A stretch of 64,000 nt of DNA. Source: Microbacterium testaceum StLB037 (GTDB lineage Bacteria > Actinomycetota > Actinomycetes > Actinomycetales > Microbacteriaceae). The position numbers and the translations under genes are program-made. Below are positions 41,607 through 49,750 of this stretch, piece by piece. Where the stretch lies: the NCBI RefSeq assembly GCF_000202635.1, contig NC_015125.1, positions 2,790,001-2,854,000 of the forward strand, read 5' to 3'. The first letter of the stretch is position 1, and the number at the start of each line of letters is the position of its first letter. The notes beneath the pieces are model-generated. The model searched no databases and had not been told where the DNA came from. It saw only the letters and a list, made by a program, of their open reading frames with translations.

Positions 41607-43106
41607 GTGACTGCACTCGCCCGCGCCATCGCGCGCCTCGATCCCGTCGCCGGCTTCGGCGACCGCTCGCCCCTGCACGGCCTCGAACGACGCCGCATCG
41701 GCGTCGTCGATCTCGCGGCCCAATCGGTCGCGGCGGTCGCCCCCGCCGCGGCGGCGACGACGGTCGTGCTGCTGGTGGCGGGCTTCGCCCCGGGCGCGAC
41801 GGTCGCCGCGATCGTGGCCGCGGCGATCCTGAGCCTCGGCGTCGCCCGGACGATCTCGCAGTTCGCCCGGCGCTTCGCCGCCACGGGTGCCCTGTACACC
41901 TACACCGCTCGCGGCCTCGGCACGCGCGCCGGTCTCGCGGCGGGAGCGGCGATCCTCACGGGGTACGGCGCGGTGGCCATGTTCTCGCTCCTCGGCGGCG
42001 CGTACTACGCCACCTATCTGGTGGCGGGGCTGTGGCCGTCGATCGATCGAGCGCTCGTCACCGCGCTCTTCGTCGTCGGCCAGGGGCTTCTCGTCGCGTT
42101 CGTGCTCGTCCGCGGCATCCGGATCTCCGCTCGAGCGGCGCTCGTCGTCGAAGCGCTGTCGGTGGCCCTGATCGTGGTCCTCCTCATCGCCCTCCTGGTG
42201 CGGATCGGACCCGTCGACCTGACCGCTGTCGCCGGGATGGGTGGGGCCCACCTCGACCCGACGGCGTTCGCGGCCGCCGCCGTGATCGCGCTGACGGCGT
42301 TCGTCGGGTTCGAGTCCGCGGCGACGTTGAGCGTCGAGTCGGTGTCGCCGCTGCGCAATGTCCCTCGCGCGATCACGGGCACGGTGGTGTTGTCGGGACT
42401 TCTCTACGTCCTGGCCGCGGTGACTCAGGTCGCGGGTTTCGATGCGCTGGGCGCCGACCTCGCCACCAGCGCCTCGCCGGTCAACGAGCTCGCTGAGGCG
42501 TACGGCCTCGGTGGGTGGGGTGTCGTGGCCGACATCGGGATCGCGGCGTCGTTCCTCGCGTGCGCGATCGGCACGACCACCGCGCTCGTGCGGGTGCTCT
42601 TCGCGCTGAGCCGCGACGGCGTCCTTCCCGCGGCGGTCGGTCGGACCCATTCGCGCTTCGGCACCCCCGCGACGGCGGTCGCGTGGGCGCTGCCGCTCAT
42701 CACCGCGGTGCCGGTCGCGGTGGCGGCCGCGGGCATCGACACGCGCGATGCGATGCACGTCACTATCGGGGTGGGAGCCGCCGGCTACATCGTGGCCTAC
42801 ATCCTCGTCTGCGTCGCCGCGCCCGCGTTCCTCCGCCGCATCGGCGAATCGACGGTCGGGGCCACGCTGGTCGCGGGCGTCTCGGCGCTCGCGCTCGCCG
42901 CCGCGCTCGTGTCGTTCTTCGTCGACGACGTCTCCGCCGGCGGGATGGTCGTCGCGATCGTCGCGGCTCTCATGGTCGTGTCCGGCGCCGTCATCGCCGT
43001 CCTGCGTCGACGCCACGGCCCGGGGGCGCTCGGGGTCTACGACGAGCCCGTCGCGGCGCAGGTGCTCGGGGGAGTGGTGTCGCCGCGGCATCCCGACGAT
43101 GCGTGA
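41607..43106 (+). CDS. APC-family permease, second
   Basis: 499 residues with about twelve membrane helices. APC features include FAATGALYTYTARGLGTRAG and FVGFESAATLSVESVSPLRNVPRA, the conserved loop after helix 6. The GTG start has GGAG 5 bases upstream; an upstream in-frame start would run into the inverted repeat. It diverges from the other permease and overlaps the IclR gene by 8 bp. Its substrate is probably also an amine or amino acid. Confidence 0.88.
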   Translation: MTALARAIARLDPVAGFGDRSPLHGLERRRIGVVDLAAQSVAAVAPAAAATTVVLLVAGFAPGATVAAIVAAAILSLGVARTISQFARRFAATGALYTYTARGLGTRAGLAAGAAILTGYGAVAMFSLLGGAYYATYLVAGLWPSIDRALVTALFVVGQGLLVAFVLVRGIRISARAALVVEALSVALIVVLLIALLVRIGPVDLTAVAGMGGAHLDPTAFAAAAVIALTAFVGFESAATLSVESVSPLRNVPRAITGTVVLSGLLYVLAAVTQVAGFDALGADLATSASPVNELAEAYGLGGWGVVADIGIAASFLACAIGTTTALVRVLFALSRDGVLPAAVGRTHSRFGTPATAVAWALPLITAVPVAVAAAGIDTRDAMHVTIGVGAAGYIVAYILVCVAAPAFLRRIGESTVGATLVAGVSALALAAALVSFFVDDVSAGGMVVAIVAALMVVSGAVIAVLRRRHGPGALGVYDEPVAAQVLGGVVSPRHPDDA

Positions 43107-43797
43107 GCAGCCGGCGCTCGCCGCGCGACAGCCGGGCGCCGTGCACTCCGCGCTGGCCGTTCTCGAGGCCGTCGCCCAGCTCGGTGCCGGGGTGAGCGCC
43201 CAGCGACTCTCCACGGAGCTCGGTCTGCCGCGCGCGACGACCTACCGTCTCGTGAACCTCCTCGTCGAGGACGAGTACCTCGTCCGCACCCCCGATCTGG
43301 CGGGCTTCGCTCTCGGTGCCAAGGTCGCGCAGCTCGCCGCGGTCGTCGCCCCACCGGCGCGCCTGTCGTCGGCCGCCCGAGCGGTGCTGGCCGACGCGCG
43401 TTCGACCGTGCGCGGGGGAGTGCACGTGGCGCTCTTCGTCGACGGGCGGGTGGCGGTCGTGGATGCCGATCCCGACTTCCCCCTGTCGGATGAGGCGCGT
43501 CTCGCTCGCGAACCCGCCCGCTACGCGCTCGGTCGGCTCATGCTGTTGTCCCACGGCGGCGAGGGGACCCCGGAGCTCGACCGCGCCCGGGACGATCTCG
43601 CGCGGTGGGGCGCGACACGCCAGAGCGGGGAGCTGGCCGCCGCCTCGGGATGCCTCGCTGTTCCGATCCGCGATGCGAGCGGTCTCGCCGCGGGAGCCGT
43701 GGCGTTCTCGGGGCCACGGCATCGCGTCGACGACCCGGGCGACGTGCTCTCGGCGCTGCGTCCGGCGGCCGACGCCCTCGCCCCGCTGATGGTGTGA
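43099..43797 (+). CDS. IclR-family transcriptional regulator
   Basis: 232 residues. The N-terminal winged helix (10-75) reads SALAVLEAVAQLGAGVSAQRLSTELGLPRATTYRLVNLL in the DNA, of which PRATTYRLVNLL is the recognition helix. The GAF-like effector domain that follows is slightly short, with VHVALFVDGRVAVVDA and ASGCLAVPIRD. The ATG overlaps the permease stop. Being coupled to a permease and close to the amine oxidase, it is the likely regulator of both divergent permease operons, with an amine or aromatic acid as effector (inference). Confidence 0.85.
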   Translation: MREQPALAARQPGAVHSALAVLEAVAQLGAGVSAQRLSTELGLPRATTYRLVNLLVEDEYLVRTPDLAGFALGAKVAQLAAVVAPPARLSSAARAVLADARSTVRGGVHVALFVDGRVAVVDADPDFPLSDEARLAREPARYALGRLMLLSHGGEGTPELDRARDDLARWGATRQSGELAAASGCLAVPIRDASGLAAGAVAFSGPRHRVDDPGDVLSALRPAADALAPLMV

Positions 43798-43808
43798 CGC
43801 GCATCGGG

Positions 43809-43814
43809 TAAGCT
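43809..43814 (+). promoter_or_regulatory. -10 box of the SRP RNA gene
   Basis: TAAGCT ends 6 nt before the first base of the SRP RNA (43821). A weak -35-like CTGATG lies 17 bp upstream, inside the end of the IclR gene. Confidence 0.6.
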
Positions 43815-43820
43815 GTACAC

Positions 43821-43908
43821 GGCTCTCCGCGTGGCGGCATCCAGGCCAACTCCCCCAGGACGGAAACGTAGCAAGGGTAACCAGGCTCTACCGGGTGCGC
43901 GGAGAGTC
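43821..43908 (+). ncRNA. ffs: Signal recognition particle RNA (4.5S, short form)
   Basis: The ends GGCTCTCCGC and GCGGAGAGTC pair completely (one G-U). The apical domain reads CCAGGACGGAAACGTAGCAA: an ACG/CGT stem with a GAAA tetraloop and the AGCA side of the Ffh-binding internal loop. Length is about 88 nt, without an Alu domain. The RNA guides Ffh and FtsY in co-translational membrane targeting. A T-rich run (TCTTTTCTTTG) right after the closing stem acts as terminator. The boundaries may be off by a few bases. Confidence 0.93.
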
Positions 43909-43941
43909 TTTTCTTTGCCCGAAAACGGGGATGCCGTTGGC

Positions 43942-44610
43942 TCAGCGCCGGGCGAACGGTCCGTCGAGCACGGCCCACTGCAGCAGCATGATCGTCTTGG
44001 CATCCTGAATCTCACCGTTGCGGATGAGCTGCAGCGCCTCATCGATGCCGTACTCGAGGATCTCGATCTCCTCGCCCTCCTCCTCGAGGCCGCCCCGGTC
44101 GCCCACGCGCGTCGAGCCGTCGTACGCCGCGGCGAAGAAGTGCAGACGTTCGGTGACTGAGCCGGGGCTCATGTACACGTCGAAGACATGCTGCACGTCG
44201 TCGACGCGCACGCCGGTCTCCTCCTCGGCCTCGCGGCGGATCGCGGTGAGCGGGTCGTCGTCATCGAGGAGCCCCGCGGCGGTCTCGATGAGCATGCCGT
44301 CGGGGTGGTCGTTGACGTACACGGGGTAGCGGAACTGCCGGGTCAGCAGCACGGTCCGCCGCGCGGGGTCGTAGAGCAGGATGGTCGCGCCGTTGCCGCG
44401 GTCGTACGTCTCGCGGGTCTGCGTCACCCATTCGCCGTCGTCGTTCCGATAGCGGAAGGTCGTGGCCCGCAGCACGTGCCACCCCGCGGCGAGCAGGTCG
44501 ACGTCCTCCACGATCACCCGGGGGTTGCGGTCGAGGTCCAGGCCGGTGAGGTGCAGTCCGGTGCGACCGCGGTGATCGGGGACGGTGGTGCCGGGGCGTG
44601 CGTCGTTCAT
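43942..44610 (-). CDS. nudK: NudK-type Nudix hydrolase (GDP-mannose/ADP-sugar pyrophosphatase)
   Basis: 222 residues. The Nudix box reads GLLDDDDPLTAIRREAEEETGV, here split as GLLDDDD and REAEEETG; it has the same one-residue-short spacing as E. coli NudK, with Asp for the first Glu. VYMSPGSVTERLHFFAA after it and LEEEGEEIEILE are also NudK-like. The enzyme hydrolyses GDP-mannose or a related nucleoside diphosphate sugar to monophosphates. TATCGT lies 8 nt before the ATG on the minus strand, so the mRNA may be leaderless. It diverges from the DeoR gene over 41 bp. Confidence 0.85.
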   Translation of the reverse strand: MNDARPGTTVPDHRGRTGLHLTGLDLDRNPRVIVEDVDLLAAGWHVLRATTFRYRNDDGEWVTQTRETYDRGNGATILLYDPARRTVLLTRQFRYPVYVNDHPDGMLIETAAGLLDDDDPLTAIRREAEEETGVRVDDVQHVFDVYMSPGSVTERLHFFAAAYDGSTRVGDRGGLEEEGEEIEILEYGIDEALQLIRNGEIQDAKTIMLLQWAVLDGPFARR

Positions 44611-44623
44611 GATTCGGAACGAT

Positions 44624-44651
44624 AGTGCAGAAACGTGCAAGAATGTGAAGT
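44624..44651. promoter_or_regulatory. Repeated GTG-containing half-sites between nudK and deoR-type gene
   Basis: GTGCA (44625-44629), GTGCA (44637-44641) and GTGAAGTGTG (44644-44653) recur with AAAC/AAGAA in between, in the 41-bp gap between the two divergent genes. Regularly spaced half-sites suit a DeoR-family repressor and would cover both start regions. Confidence 0.35.
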
Positions 44652-44654
44652 GTG

Positions 44655-45449
44655 ATGCTCGCCGCCGCCCGCAAAGACGCCCTGCTCGAACGGCTCCGCC
44701 GCGACGGTCGTCTCGTCGTGAAAGACGTCGCCCTCGAACTCGGCCTCTCCGAAGACAGCATCCGTCGCGATCTTCGAGAACTGGATGCCGCCGGCCTCGC
44801 CGTCCGCGTCTACGGCGGAGCCCTCCCGGCCTCACCGGCGGTCGCCGACTACGACGCGCGGGGGAGGGTGGCGCGATCGAGCAAGGCCCGCGTCGCGGCG
44901 GCCGCGCTCGAGTTGATCGAACCGGGGGCCACGGTGCTCCTCGACGGGGGGACGACCACGCTCGCGCTCGTGGAAGCGCTGCCCCGCTCGTTCGCCGGCA
45001 CCGTGATCACGCACTCGCCGACGATCGCCGCAGCCCTCCTGCACCACGAGGCCGAGGTCATCGTGATCGGGGGTCGCGTGTTCAAGCACTCCGCCGTCGC
45101 GTGCGGGTCCGCCGCGGTCGAGGCCGCGCAGAGAATCAGCGCCGACGTCTTCTTCCTCGGCGTCACCGGCGTGCACCCCTCGGCGGGGCTGACGACGGGG
45201 GATGCCGATGAGGCGGCGATGAAGCGCGTCCTCGCCGAACGGGCGGCCGAGACGTTCGTGCTCGCGAGCGAGGAGAAGCTGGGTGCGGCCTCGCGCTTCG
45301 GCATCCTGGCCCTCGACGAGGTGACGGGGATCGTCGCCGACCTCGATCCCGAAGCCGCTCTCGCCGCCGATCTTGAGGCGGCGGGCGCGCACGTGCGGTA
45401 TGCCTCGACGCCGAAGCAACCCCGGGGCGATGTCGGGGGCCCGCAATAG
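44655..45449 (+). CDS. DeoR-family transcriptional regulator
   Basis: About 264 residues. The DeoR helix-turn-helix is KDALLERLRRDGRLVVKDVA with SEDSIRRDLRELDAAGL as recognition helix. The sugar-phosphate-sensing domain has DGGTTTLALVEAL, ITHSPTIAAAL and VFFLGVTGVHPSAGLTTGDADEAAMKR. A GTG one codon earlier (44652) is an equal candidate start. Effectors of the family are phosphorylated sugars. The gene is immediately upstream of pta, and its TAG stop forms the first bases of the pta -10 box, so the two genes are very tightly packed. Confidence 0.9.
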   Translation: MLAAARKDALLERLRRDGRLVVKDVALELGLSEDSIRRDLRELDAAGLAVRVYGGALPASPAVADYDARGRVARSSKARVAAAALELIEPGATVLLDGGTTTLALVEALPRSFAGTVITHSPTIAAALLHHEAEVIVIGGRVFKHSAVACGSAAVEAAQRISADVFFLGVTGVHPSAGLTTGDADEAAMKRVLAERAAETFVLASEEKLGAASRFGILALDEVTGIVADLDPEAALAADLEAAGAHVRYASTPKQPRGDVGGPQ

Positions 45450-45452
45450 GCT
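45447..45452 (+). promoter_or_regulatory. -10 box of a probable leaderless pta promoter
   Basis: TAGGCT overlaps the DeoR-type gene's TAG stop and ends 7 nt before the GTG of pta. No ribosome site is present. The same TAGGCTGGA word precedes dnaX. Confidence 0.55.
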
Positions 45453-45459
45453 GGAACAC

Positions 45460-47604
45460 GTGACGCAGAGCATCTACATCACGTCCGCCGAGGGGCACTC
45501 GGGCAAGTCCACCGTGGCTCTGGGAGTCCTCGACGCCCTGAGCCGTGTGACCCCGCGCGTGGGGGTGTTCCGCCCCATCGCCCGCTCCACCGCCGAGCGC
45601 GACTACGTGCTCGAGATGCTGCTCGACCACGACGGCGTCGACCTCGCCTACGACGACTGCGTCGGCGTGACCTACGACGACGTCCGCGACGACGCCGACG
45701 CGGCCCTCGGTCGCATCGTCGAGCGCTACAAGGCCGTCGAGGCGCAGTGCGACGCCGTGGTCGTCATCGGCAGCGACTACACCGACGTCGGCAGCCCCGC
45801 CGAGCTGGCGTACAACGCCCGGATCGCGGCGAACCTCGGCGCGCCCGTCCTCCTCGTCCTCGGCGGTCGTGCCCAGCAGGGCCAGGGCGAGACGCTCGGT
45901 CTCTCGGTCGCCCGCACCCCGCACGAGGTGGGGCAGATCGCCTCCCTCGCCGTCGCCGAGCTGCTGCACGAGCGCGCCGAGGTGTTCGCGGTCATCGTGA
46001 ACCGCGCCGATCCCGACGAGCTCGACGGCATCGTGGCATCCGTCCGTCATGTCATCGACACGGCGCCCGTCACCTCGTCCGACGAGCGCCGGCCCGTGCC
46101 GGTGTGGGCTCTGCCCGAAGACCGCTTCCTCATCGCCCCCTCCATGCGCGGGGTCCTGCGCTCGGTCGAGGGCGAGCTCATCAAGGGCGACCCCGAGCTG
46201 CTCACCCGCGAGGTGCTCGGCGTGGTCGTGGCCGGCATGTCGATGGTCAACGTCCTCCCGCGGTTGAAGGAGTCGGCGGTCATCGTGATCCCCGCCGACC
46301 GCAGCGAGGTCCTCCTCGCCACCCTCCTCGCCAACGCCTCGGGCACCTTCCCCTCGCTCGCGGGCATCGTGCTCAACGGCGGGTTCGAACTGCCCGACCC
46401 GATCGTCCGTCTCATCGACGGACTCGGATCGCCGCTGCCGATCATCGCGACCGACCTCGGCACCTACGACACGGCCGTGCGCATCATGAACACGCGCGGA
46501 CGCCTCGCCGCCGACTCCCAGCGTCGCTACGACACCGCGCTGGCGATGTTCGAGCGTCACGTCGACACCGCCCTCCTGACCCGCGAGCTCGGCGTCGCGC
46601 GCCCCAGCGTCGTCACCCCGCTGATGTTCGAGTACGGCCTCGTCGACCGGGCCCGCACCGACAAGCGCCGCATCGTCCTGCCCGAGGGCACCGACGACCG
46701 CGTGCTCCGGGCGGCGGCCACGGTGCTCTCGCGCGGCATCGCCGACCTGACGATCCTCGGTGAGCCGATCGAGGTGCGCGGGCGGGCGATCGAGCTCGGC
46801 ATCGACATCCGCGACGCCGAGGTGCTCAGCCCCTTCGACGCGGTGCACGTCGACAAGTTCGCCACCGAGTACGCCCGGCTCCGTGCGCACAAGGGCGTCA
46901 CCTACGCGCAGGCCGCCGACACGGTCACCGACGTGTCGTACTTCGGCACCCTGATGGTGCACCTGGGCCTCGCCGACGGCATGGTCTCGGGTGCCGCCCA
47001 CACCACGGCCCACACGATCCGTCCCGCGTTCGAGATCATCAAGACCGCCCCCGGCGTCTCGGTCGTCTCGAGCGTGTTCCTCATGGCCCTCGCCGATCGC
47101 GTCCTCGTCTACGGCGACTGCGCGGTCATCCCCGACCCCACGAGCGAGCAGCTGGCCGACATCGCCGTGTCGTCGGCGGCGACCGCCGACCAGTTCGGCA
47201 TCGAGCCGCGCGTCGCGATGCTGTCGTACTCGACGGGGGAGTCGGGCACCGGCGCCGACGTCGAGAAGGTGCGTGCCGCGACCGCCCTCGTGCGCGAGCG
47301 CGCACCCGAGCTGCTCGTCGAAGGTCCGATCCAGTACGACGCCGCCGCCGACGCGGCCGTCGCGAAGGCCAAGATGCCCGGCTCCGAGGTGGCCGGACGC
47401 GCGACCGTCTTCGTCTTCCCCGACCTCAACACCGGCAACAACACCTACAAGGCCGTGCAGCGCTCGGCGGGTGCCGTGGCGATCGGCCCGGTGCTGCAGG
47501 GTCTGAACAAGCCCATCAACGACCTGTCGCGCGGCGCGCTCGTCGACGACATCGTCAACACCATCGCGATCACCGCGATCCAGGCCCAGGGGAGCACCAA
47601 GTGA
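45460..47604 (+). CDS. pta: Phosphate acetyltransferase
   Basis: About 714 residues, the long form. An N-terminal P-loop domain similar to dethiobiotin synthetase (IYITSAEGHSGKSTVALGVL) is followed by a DRTGG-type regulatory domain and the catalytic PTA domain from about residue 400 (VTPLMFEYGLVDRARTDKRR, then VLPEGTDDRVL). It converts acetyl-CoA and phosphate to acetyl phosphate. The GTG start has a -10 box but no ribosome site, so initiation is probably leaderless. It overlaps ackA by 4 bp (GTGA); the two form the acetate overflow pathway. Confidence 0.96.
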   Translation: MTQSIYITSAEGHSGKSTVALGVLDALSRVTPRVGVFRPIARSTAERDYVLEMLLDHDGVDLAYDDCVGVTYDDVRDDADAALGRIVERYKAVEAQCDAVVVIGSDYTDVGSPAELAYNARIAANLGAPVLLVLGGRAQQGQGETLGLSVARTPHEVGQIASLAVAELLHERAEVFAVIVNRADPDELDGIVASVRHVIDTAPVTSSDERRPVPVWALPEDRFLIAPSMRGVLRSVEGELIKGDPELLTREVLGVVVAGMSMVNVLPRLKESAVIVIPADRSEVLLATLLANASGTFPSLAGIVLNGGFELPDPIVRLIDGLGSPLPIIATDLGTYDTAVRIMNTRGRLAADSQRRYDTALAMFERHVDTALLTRELGVARPSVVTPLMFEYGLVDRARTDKRRIVLPEGTDDRVLRAAATVLSRGIADLTILGEPIEVRGRAIELGIDIRDAEVLSPFDAVHVDKFATEYARLRAHKGVTYAQAADTVTDVSYFGTLMVHLGLADGMVSGAAHTTAHTIRPAFEIIKTAPGVSVVSSVFLMALADRVLVYGDCAVIPDPTSEQLADIAVSSAATADQFGIEPRVAMLSYSTGESGTGADVEKVRAATALVRERAPELLVEGPIQYDAAADAAVAKAKMPGSEVAGRATVFVFPDLNTGNNTYKAVQRSAGAVAIGPVLQGLNKPINDLSRGALVDDIVNTIAITAIQAQGSTK

Positions 47605-48833
47605 GCGTCGTGCTCGTCGTCAACAGCGGTTCGTCGTCGTTCAAGTACCAGCTGCTCGACATGGACCGCGAAGAGGTCCTCGCCTCGGGGTTGGTCGAGC
47701 GCATCGGCGACGCCGCCGGGGTCGCGAAGCACACCGTCGCCGCAGCCGCCCTCGCCGCCACCGATGGTCCCGCGCCGACGGTGACGGATGCCACCTACGA
47801 GATCGAGCGCGAGATCCCCGACCACACCGCGGGCTTCGCAGTCATGCTCGACGCCTTCGCCGCGCATGGCCCGTCCCTCGACGAGCATCCGCCGGTCGCG
47901 GTCGGACACCGCGTCGTCCACGGCGGAGCGCGGTTCTTCGAGCCCACCGTGGTGACGCCCCTCGTCGAGATCAACATCGACGAGCTGTCGGTCCTCGCGC
48001 CCCTGCACAACCCGGCGAACCTCGCCGGCATCGTCGCGGCCAAGAAGGCCTTCCCCGACGTGCCGCACGTGGCCGTCTTCGACACGGCGTTCCACCAGTC
48101 GCTCGCCCCCGAGGCGTACACCTACGCGATCGACCGAGAGGTCGCCGAGGCGCATCGCATCCGCCGGTACGGCTTCCACGGCACGAGTCACAAGTTCGTC
48201 AGCGAGGCCGCCGCGGCCTTCGTCGGCCGACCGATCGGCGAGCTGAAGCAGATCGTGTTCCACCTCGGGAACGGGGCCTCCGTCGCCGCCATCGAGGGCG
48301 GCCGCTCGGTCGACACGTCGATGGGACTGACCCCGCTCGAGGGGCTCGTGATGGGCACGCGCTCGGGCGACCTCGACCCGGCGGTGCTGTTCCAGCTCGC
48401 GCGTCGCGCCGACATGTCGATCGCCGATCTCGACACCCTGCTCAACAAGCGCTCCGGGCTCTTGGGCCTCGCCGGCGTCAGCGACATGCGCGACATCGGC
48501 GAGCGACGGGATGCCGGAGACCCGGCCGCGCAGCTCGCCTTCGACGTCTACGTCCACCGTCTCCGCGCGTACGCGGGGGCCTACCTCGCCCAGCTCGACG
48601 GCGTCGACGTGATCTCCTTCACCGCCGGGGTGGGGGAGAACTCGATCCGCGTGCGCGAAGAGGCCATGGCCACTCTCGGGTTCGCCGGCGTCGAGATCGA
48701 CCCCGAACGCAATGCGACGCGGGCGCGTGGCATCCGTCGCATCTCGACCGACTCCTCGCGCGTCGAGGTGCTCGTCGTCCCCACGAACGAAGAACTCGAG
48801 ATCGCCCGTCAGACCCTGTCGGTCACCGCGTGA
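47601..48833 (+). CDS. ackA: Acetate kinase
   Basis: 410 residues. Family features: the N-terminal VVNSGSSSFKYQLLD, VGHRVVHGGARF with the substrate-side Arg and His, DTAFHQSL with the catalytic Asp, RRYGFHGTSHKFV, and HLGNGASVAAIEGG for ATP. It makes ATP and acetate from acetyl phosphate in the cytoplasm, or runs in reverse for acetate uptake. The GTG start overlaps the pta stop. Confidence 0.97.
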   Translation: MSVVLVVNSGSSSFKYQLLDMDREEVLASGLVERIGDAAGVAKHTVAAAALAATDGPAPTVTDATYEIEREIPDHTAGFAVMLDAFAAHGPSLDEHPPVAVGHRVVHGGARFFEPTVVTPLVEINIDELSVLAPLHNPANLAGIVAAKKAFPDVPHVAVFDTAFHQSLAPEAYTYAIDREVAEAHRIRRYGFHGTSHKFVSEAAAAFVGRPIGELKQIVFHLGNGASVAAIEGGRSVDTSMGLTPLEGLVMGTRSGDLDPAVLFQLARRADMSIADLDTLLNKRSGLLGLAGVSDMRDIGERRDAGDPAAQLAFDVYVHRLRAYAGAYLAQLDGVDVISFTAGVGENSIRVREEAMATLGFAGVEIDPERNATRARGIRRISTDSSRVEVLVVPTNEELEIARQTLSVTA

Positions 48834-48895
48834 ACCACCCCTCGCTACTACGCTGATCACGTCTCTCCGACCATTCCGCCGACCGGGAGCATGCC

Positions 48896-49630
48896 GTGAC
48901 CGACACCCCCGCCCTTCCCGACCTGACGTCCTCCGAGGGCGTGCTGTTCGACCTCGACGGCGTGCTGACGCCGACGGCCGAGGTCCACATGCGGGCCTGG
49001 AAAGAGATGTTCGACGAGCTCTTCGCGGCGTGGAACATCGAGCCCCCGTACACCGACCGCGACTACTTCGAGTACGTCGACGGGAAGAAGCGTTACGACG
49101 GGGTGGCGAGCCTGCTGCGCAGCCGCGATGTCGAGGTGCCGTGGGGCGATCCGTCCGACGATCCGTCCGAAGACACGGTCTGTGGCGTCGGCAACCGTAA
49201 GAACGCCGTGTTCTCGCGCATCCTGCGCGCCGAGGGGATCGCACCGTACCCCGGTTCGGTGGCCCTCCTCGACGTGTTGCAGGCCGCCGGGACCCCGATC
49301 GCCGTGGTGTCGAGCTCGAAGAACGCCGTCGAGGTGCTCGAGGCGGCCGGCCTCCGCGAGCGCTTCCCCGTCGTCATGGACGGCGTCGTCGCCGAGCGCG
49401 ACCACCTGGCCTCCAAGCCCGCGCCCGACGTGTTCGCGGAGGCGGCCCGCATGCTCGGCGTCGATCCCGCCCGTTCGGTCGCCGTCGAAGACGCGCTGAG
49501 CGGCGTGCGCTCCGCCGCCGCAGCCGGATACGCGATCGTGGTGGGCGTGGACCGCGGAGTCGGCGCCGACGACCTGGCCGCCGCCGGCGCCACCGTGGTC
49601 GTCGACGACCTCGCCGCGTTCGTAGACTGA
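48896..49630 (+). CDS. Beta-phosphoglucomutase-like HAD hydrolase
   Basis: 244 residues. Motif I is LFDLDGVLTPT, with nucleophile Asp19 and acid/base Asp21. A helical cap domain follows, then motif II VVSSSKN, the Lys in ASKPAPDVF, and VEDALSGVRSA. It is the mutase/phosphatase subgroup found with disaccharide phosphorylases. The GH65 gene follows after 120 bp. The pair would phosphorolyse a disaccharide and convert beta-glucose-1-phosphate to glucose-6-phosphate. The cap (MRAWKEMFDELFAAW) is longer than in lactococcal PgmB, so a phosphatase role stays possible. A TACGCT -10-like box is at 48849-48854. Confidence 0.87.
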   Translation: MTDTPALPDLTSSEGVLFDLDGVLTPTAEVHMRAWKEMFDELFAAWNIEPPYTDRDYFEYVDGKKRYDGVASLLRSRDVEVPWGDPSDDPSEDTVCGVGNRKNAVFSRILRAEGIAPYPGSVALLDVLQAAGTPIAVVSSSKNAVEVLEAAGLRERFPVVMDGVVAERDHLASKPAPDVFAEAARMLGVDPARSVAVEDALSGVRSAAAAGYAIVVGVDRGVGADDLAAAGATVVVDDLAAFVD

Positions 49631-49750
49631 GCCGTCGCCTCTCCCGCGACACCCCGCCGCTGACGCGGCACCCCGAGCTCCCCTCCGCGCGGACACACCC
49701 GACACCGCCCGCGCGGCAGACCCGTACTCCGCCACCGGAAGGCCTGCCCG

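Noticed and set aside
39822..43214. Upstream extension of the copper amine oxidase frame to 1814 codons
   Set aside because: Only 37770-39821 resembles the family. The rest runs antisense or out of frame to two permease genes and is low-complexity basic and acidic sequence.
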